From contig JASCIV010000408.1 of assembly GCA_030374735.1 (NCBI GenBank), forward strand, positions 1 through 20,911: a DNA stretch of 20,911 nucleotides, in the 5' to 3' direction. A program made the translations under genes and the position numbers. The notes beneath the pieces were generated by a model. It made no database searches, was not told the origin of the DNA, and saw only the letters and a program-made list of their open reading frames with translations. Of the stretch, positions 17,127 to 20,911 are shown piece by piece (the stretch's first letter is position 1; the number at the start of each line of letters is the position of its first letter). This DNA is from Gracilaria caudata. Taxonomy: Eukaryota > Rhodophyta > Florideophyceae > Gracilariales > Gracilariaceae.

Positions 17127-17184
17127 ACATTTTGATCGTCTCTGAGCTTGTTGCTTTTCTCGCCGGACACTTCTGATATTGCTC

Positions 17185-17192
17185 TATAAGAG
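17185..17192 (+). promoter_or_regulatory. TATA box of the 17303-17902 gene
   Basis: TATAAGAG in GCTCTATAAGAGC, itself a near-palindrome, about 115 bp before the ATG at 17303. Confidence 0.55.
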
Positions 17193-17302
17193 CATGACCC
17201 GCGATGTAGCCGCCATCCTCTTCCGTCCTCACTGGATCTTTAGACTTCCTGCTACTCAACCTTTTCAACCCCAAAGCTTCAAAACCAACTCACCGGTACA
17301 CC

Positions 17303-17902
17303 ATGAAGACAATTTCTATCGTTGTGGCCGCCCTCTGTTTACATTTGCTGTCGGTGGTCTACGGCATTCCATCCATTCGTAGAGCTACCTCCACTCCAGT
17401 ACCAGCAGCTGCAAGTACATCAGAAGGAATTGGCTCCAATGCTGTTCAAACGCCGACGGCAACTTTACTCTCTAGGCAATCAACTAATTCGGCAATTCCA
17501 GACTACGACATAATAACTTGTCGCAGAGGCTTATGTTTCACTGGTCGTGGTACTCATCTTGCTTGTTCCGGATCACTCCGCCGATTTGTACATTCTCGTA
17601 ACACCGCAGTTCTACTCATCGCCGAGTTAGATGAACACACTAATCGCCACAAGATCAGGTACAGAGCAGAAGTTCCAGGAACGGAAGTTGATTCCGGATT
17701 TGTCAACCATATTCATTGGAAATCGACGGAACTCGATAAGGCGCCCACGCACTGCTCTTATCTTCGACGTTCTGGTTCAGGATCTGGAAAGGCACTGATA
17801 CGACAGACCTTTGGGGAGCCTTTTGGCACATGCTGTCAGGCTTGCAGTCGCCTTCAGAATCCTCAGTATCCTCCTCCGCTTTCTTGTTGCTATCCGTGTT
17901 AA
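17303..17902 (+). CDS. Secreted Cys-rich protein, possibly truncated by TAA
   Basis: 199 residues. Residues 1-21 are a clear signal peptide (TISIVVAALCLHLLSVVYG). Residues 22-65 are Ser/Thr/Ala/Pro-rich and probably a propeptide or glycosylated stretch. Residues 66-199 hold ten cysteines: 73, 78, 88, 151, 177, 178, 181, 195, 196 and 199, in a fold I do not recognise (ITCRRGLCFTGRGTHLAC; FGTCCQACSRL; LSCCYPC). The frame ends at TAA 17900-17902 but stays open for 62 codons beyond. Extracellular role is inferred from the signal peptide only. Confidence 0.82.
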   Translation: MKTISIVVAALCLHLLSVVYGIPSIRRATSTPVPAAASTSEGIGSNAVQTPTATLLSRQSTNSAIPDYDIITCRRGLCFTGRGTHLACSGSLRRFVHSRNTAVLLIAELDEHTNRHKIRYRAEVPGTEVDSGFVNHIHWKSTELDKAPTHCSYLRRSGSGSGKALIRQTFGEPFGTCCQACSRLQNPQYPPPLSCCYPC

Positions 17903-18091
17903 GTGGGATATATTATTCATACTGGCAAAATGGGTTTTGGCAGCTTCATGGACGGTTTTGACTTCAGTTTTTCTGGGTTGCGGTATGCTAACGTCAAGTT
18001 TTCGAAACCTCTAGTCTTTAGGGCAGCTAGCAATAAGAGAGCTCCTAGCAGTCCCAAGAGCTTCTGCGGAAGCAAAGGAACTTATGACTAA
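17903..18091 (+). other. In-frame extension after TAA of the Cys-rich gene
   Basis: Same frame as the preceding gene, open from the codon after TAA to a TAA at 18089-18091: VGYIIHTGKMGFGSFMDGF, then DFSFSGLRYANVKFSKPLVF and so on. AATAAA follows four bases after this second stop. Composition looks coding (GFGSFMDGFDFSFSG). It is either a former C-terminus cut off by nonsense mutation, a readthrough extension, or 3'-UTR open by chance. Confidence 0.5.
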
Positions 18092-18094
18092 CTT

Positions 18095-18100
18095 AATAAA
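18095..18100 (+). terminator. Poly(A) signal AATAAA
   Basis: Canonical AATAAA just after the second stop codon (18089-18091) of the Cys-rich gene's frame, about 195 bp after its first stop. AATAAA was not used to call any other gene end here. Confidence 0.5.
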
Positions 18101-18308
18101 TACCAGTTTCCATTATTTCGAAATTGTGTTCAACTGTGTTTCTTTTTCATGAGAATTTGAACATACACGCTGGCAATGAACATCTGACGTAAGCCTCAAC
18201 TTCTGGTTTTCAATCAGCTGAGGGCCTGCCCACAAACATTGGCCTCTTCGGGGGTCAAAGAAAGCGGAACGCAATTAACTGGTCCTCCCTGATGAACATT
18301 TGCAACGT

Positions 18309-18316
18309 TATAAAAG
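18309..18316 (+). promoter_or_regulatory. TATA box of the 18350 mini-gene
   Basis: TATAAAAG, 34 bp before the ATG at 18350, in a context (CAACGTTATAAAAGCAAG) like the one before the related ORF at 13504. Confidence 0.55.
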
Positions 18317-18349
18317 CAAGGGATGTTGAGGAGCAGCGACTTCACCTCC

Positions 18350-18496
18350 ATGAATCGCCCACCGCAATGTTGTTTCAAGAAACGCCGACGCGAGTTGGTT
18401 TACGAAGGCAACGGTGATGATGACATACCTTTACAAAAAGAATTGAAATTGAACATGAATATCCTCCCACGTCCTCCACTTGAACATACGTCATAG
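18350..18496 (+). CDS. Small IPLQKEL-family ORF, copy 2
   Basis: 48 residues: MNRPPQCCFKKRRRELVYEG, then NGDDDIPLQKEL and a Pro-containing end (ILPRPPLEHTS). The start context CCATGAATCGCCCA and the IPLQKEL codons match the 13504 ORF; a one-base indel after IPLQKEL puts the two tails in different frames, so this copy stops earlier. The basic KKRRR cluster is not shared. The close TATA box makes transcription plausible. Copy 2 may be a truncated member or the DNA repeat may matter rather than the protein. Function unknown. Confidence 0.4.
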   Translation: MNRPPQCCFKKRRRELVYEGNGDDDIPLQKELKLNMNILPRPPLEHTS

Positions 18497-18522
18497 TGTC
18501 ATTCGTGTGTCCGTATACCACG
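18425..18522 (+). repeat. Dispersed repeat core, copy 2
   Basis: Pairs with 13579-13675, 4.85 kb upstream, same strand, about 80% identity by eye with a single one-base indel. See copy 1 for the shared blocks. Confidence 0.85.
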
Positions 18523-18767
18523 AATTGGAAACTTCGAACTGTAAATGCCAACTGACACACGAGTGAGTAGCCTCTCCGGCCGTCTTTGGAGTTTCATCGG
18601 AAATAATTTCCGATAAAATATTATTCTTGGAATTTCCAAGTTGGAAAGTTGAGTTGAGCTTCCCTTCGCCACAAACAGAGACTAACATGTCGAACTTCAA
18701 TAAGGGTTTGTAGTATAGTAAAGAGAACCAGGCCTAACACAGTAGTTTTTCAGTGGTTTGGAATCAA

Positions 18768-19289
18768 ATGAGTACCTTTGGTCTTTGTGTTACGTGTTAC
18801 ACTTCCTGTTCTTGGAGAAAGCTCGAATTCATTTTAAAGACATTGGTAGAGATTAGTCGTACTACCCAAAGAAAACGGAGCCATGCAAAACCATTTTACT
18901 TCGTTAACACAGTCAGTTTGAGAATAATGAAACCAAAACTTTTGAATTTCGGTAAGGATAAGATTGAACTGGATGTGAAATTTAGGTTTTGGGGGCTCAA
19001 ACATTCCCTGCTTGAAAGAAGACTTTCCTGGTTTTCGTCCAAAATTTTGGTATTGAATTGTATAGAAGTACACTTTCTAGTCCTCCATTGTAGAAAGCAT
19101 TCCCTCGTCTCTAGAATGAAGCAGTCCACTGAACGACTGACATACCAACTTGTTCATCTGCGCTCAAAATTCGTAGCAAGATGGTTACGACTTTATTCAA
19201 GCGGTGTAGTGCATTTTAACTATTCATGTAGAACCGTAAACCCTGACAAACCAATTCTCCCAAGGGTCGCAAAGTGCGGGGTGCCCTAG
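18768..19289 (+). CDS. Uncertain ORF of 173 residues
   Basis: Open from ATG 18768 to 19289. Basic and rich in Leu, Phe and Ser, with no signal peptide, domain or TATA box. Overlapping minus-strand frames of 77-79 codons exist. A frame of this length could arise by chance in a window of this size, so I give it little weight. Confidence 0.22.
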   Translation: MSTFGLCVTCYTSCSWRKLEFILKTLVEISRTTQRKRSHAKPFYFVNTVSLRIMKPKLLNFGKDKIELDVKFRFWGLKHSLLERRLSWFSSKILVLNCIEVHFLVLHCRKHSLVSRMKQSTERLTYQLVHLRSKFVARWLRLYSSGVVHFNYSCRTVNPDKPILPRVAKCGVP

Positions 19290-19429
19290 AGGTCTAATTC
19301 ATAACGATGTGGACTGATCCCTTATATTGACTGTGAAACGCAAGACAACCCAATGACTTAAACGCGTGTCAAATGAAGACAGTACGTGAAGAACAAGATA
19401 GATGTTGATAGAAGGCCCAATAACTGTAA

Positions 19430-19711
19430 CTAGCAACAGCACATATACTTTCCGCAAGTGATAAATTTACCAACCCAGCATTTATCAGGCGTATACTCCC
19501 CGCATTCCAATTCAGCTTCAACTCTTGACTTGCACTGGCATGGACAGTTCGCCTGTCCAGGATTTGGAAACGGCACGCTTGTGGGTCTCGTTCCATTCGT
19601 GACCTGGCGCATAATGACGCCGGTCCTGTGGCTCAAGTCCGCATTCTCTCGGATAACGGAAGCATGACAGGTGAAAAGGATGACGAAGAAGAAGGGCAAA
19701 CTTTTGAACAT
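19430..19711 (-). CDS. Small secreted cysteine-rich protein
   Basis: 93 residues from ATG 19711-19709; the frame opens 66 bp earlier, but this internal Met begins a clean signal peptide (MFKSLPFFFVILFTCHA, residues 1-17). A polar region of about 40 residues with one N-glycosylation sequon (NGT) follows and may be a propeptide. The last 38 residues hold nine cysteines (CPCQC, ELEC, DKCW, FITC, then MCCC at the very C-terminus). This pre-pro-Cys-rich layout is typical of secreted peptides stabilised by disulfides in many lineages. No specific family is recognised, and activity is unknown. TATA box 114 bp upstream. Confidence 0.78.
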   Translation of the reverse strand: MFKSLPFFFVILFTCHASVIRENADLSHRTGVIMRQVTNGTRPTSVPFPNPGQANCPCQCKSRVEAELECGEYTPDKCWVGKFITCGKYMCCC

Positions 19712-19825
19712 CTTTGTGTTCGCAAGTATGATCCAGCGGATACTCGGTCGAGGGTGGTGTTTGGGGAATGCTTGCACGAATGGGGAAAGCTGATGATGTT
19801 ATCTCATTCCAACTTTCTTCCAGAC

Positions 19826-19832
19826 TTTTATA
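19826..19832 (-). promoter_or_regulatory. TATA box of the 19430-19711 gene
   Basis: TATAAAA on the minus strand (CTGGTATAAAAGTC), about 115 bp before the ATG. Confidence 0.65.
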
Positions 19833-20911
19833 CCAGAATCGCAAGCTCCAGTTCCCTGCTCGAACGACGAACTGCATGACAAGCACTGACTGAAAGCGTA
19901 ACAAGACATCTCCTCTCCGCAATTTTGTTACTGATGTATCCTCTTCAGTTGTTTCTTTCTCTATGATGCTTGACAAAAAGAAACACAACCGAAGAGAAAT
20001 TTAAGGCCCCTACCTTAGAATACACCAGTATAATTCCTCGTGTCATTATATCTTTCCAATTGCCGAAATTACAAGCGAAGGCCAAGACCCACCCAAACAT
20101 TACATGTTTAATTCAAACCTTTTTGCATATACGTAGACCCGAGCCAACTCTCGTAGCAAATAAGATTTCAGGAATCACAGCGTCATATGTGCTGAGAGAA
20201 TACCTTTGTTCTTCGAATTACGAGTATTGACCAGTTAGACAAAGCATCAACTAATTTGAGGCGTCAACAGTGCCACGATTATGGTGTCAAGTAGCACACG
20301 AGACTTGAAAGTATGAGACCTTCCTGAGAGACAGTGGAAGTGAGTGAGCTTTCTCGGGCATGCTTAGCACGACGATGTGGAAGCTGAAAACAGGAGGGAT
20401 CTAGGCCATCCCACTCCGGATTATAATTGTTGAGATGCAATCTCCGTGTCCGGAATCGCGCATGCCTGGACAAAAGTATACTGCTTTTGAGGAGACAAGT
20501 TGGGGCTCTATCCATAGTCTAATACAAAGTCCCCACCATTTAATCTAGTTATGTCGCAACGAAATGGTTTAGCGAAACGCTTCTTCACGGCAACATAGCA
20601 ACATGTTTTTGTGGGCTTCCGGCACTCCAGGTTCTCCTCTTGCTCGGTCCTCCTCTTGCTCAAAACTCCTTATTGCTGTCACCCGGTATGGGAACGAGAG
20701 ATATTCAGCAAGGAAATTGGTAACCATTTGAAGACCGTAACCTAATATTATGGTTCTCTCTAAGAATTTAAACAAATGACTTGGCTCGTTTTGAAGGGAT
20801 TCTTTAAAGTTGTATGGTCATGTCGAAACTCAGCGTAGATAATGTACTCCACTGTTGGAAGTGGTGTACAATTGGGAATAGTTCGTCCCTTGGCTGACGG
20901 ACCTCTGTCGG
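19833..20911. other. Right-hand intergenic region, no supported gene
   Basis: Only short frames of 68-86 codons, none with motif, signal peptide or promoter. The twelve-base CTCCTCTTGCTC is repeated at 20634-20645 and 20650-20661. Nothing else stands out. Confidence 0.5.

Noticed and set aside
20569..20775. 68-codon minus-strand ORF near the right end
   Set aside because: Short, without promoter or domain, and includes the CTCCTCTTGCTC duplication; not supported as a gene.

Overview
This window looks like nuclear DNA of an intron-poor eukaryote. There are no operons and no ribosome-binding sites. Most convincing genes are single open reading frames, and six of the seven have a TATA box some 90-170 bp before the ATG. 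Several encode secreted proteins. There is part of a Ty3/Gypsy-type LTR retrotransposon, C2H2 zinc fingers and ankyrin repeats. Uninterrupted TATA-driven genes set among LTR elements would fit a florideophyte red alga (Chondrus-like). That is my best guess and is inference only; an oomycete or another protist cannot be excluded. No rRNA, tRNA, CRISPR or bacterial feature was seen.

Layout. 1-1160 (minus strand) is the gag region of an LTR retrotransposon with two CCHC zinc knuckles and in-frame stops; its presumed leader/LTR lies to the right, with a perfect 16-bp inverted repeat at 1275-1311. 2265-3392 encodes a secreted two-domain protein with a Thr/Pro linker built from a 30-bp minisatellite. 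4420-5067 encodes a secreted acidic protein with three repeats. 5392-5664 is a doubtful small ORF. 6424-7293 encodes a C2H2 protein with five 18-residue repeats and three fingers. 7898-10138 encodes a 746-residue ankyrin protein with a coiled coil, a Gly-rich hydrophobic segment and two degenerate EF-hand-like motifs. Broken, frame-shifted ankyrin remnants lie just upstream. 10170-10751 is a decayed copy of the zinc-finger gene, so the ankyrin gene sits between the two copies.

11648-12302 and 13800-14505 are diverged direct copies of one another. 13504-13725 and 18350-18496 are two small related ORFs sharing an IPLQKEL core, each with its own TATA box. 14600-15856 (minus) encodes a single-pass membrane protein of unknown function. 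A tandem array of CACGTG sites and a hairpin lie upstream of it (16383-16458). 17303-17902 encodes a Cys-rich secreted protein; after its TAA the frame stays open to a second stop followed at once by AATAAA. 19430-19711 (minus) encodes a small Cys-rich secreted protein. The rest is mostly AT-rich intergenic sequence.

No shared pathway is evident. The themes are repeat-built secreted proteins and local duplication with decay. The most unusual items are the zinc-finger/ankyrin/zinc-finger-pseudogene cluster, the IPLQKEL mini-gene family and the possible readthrough or nonsense allele at 17900. All similarities were found by eye within the window; no database was searched.
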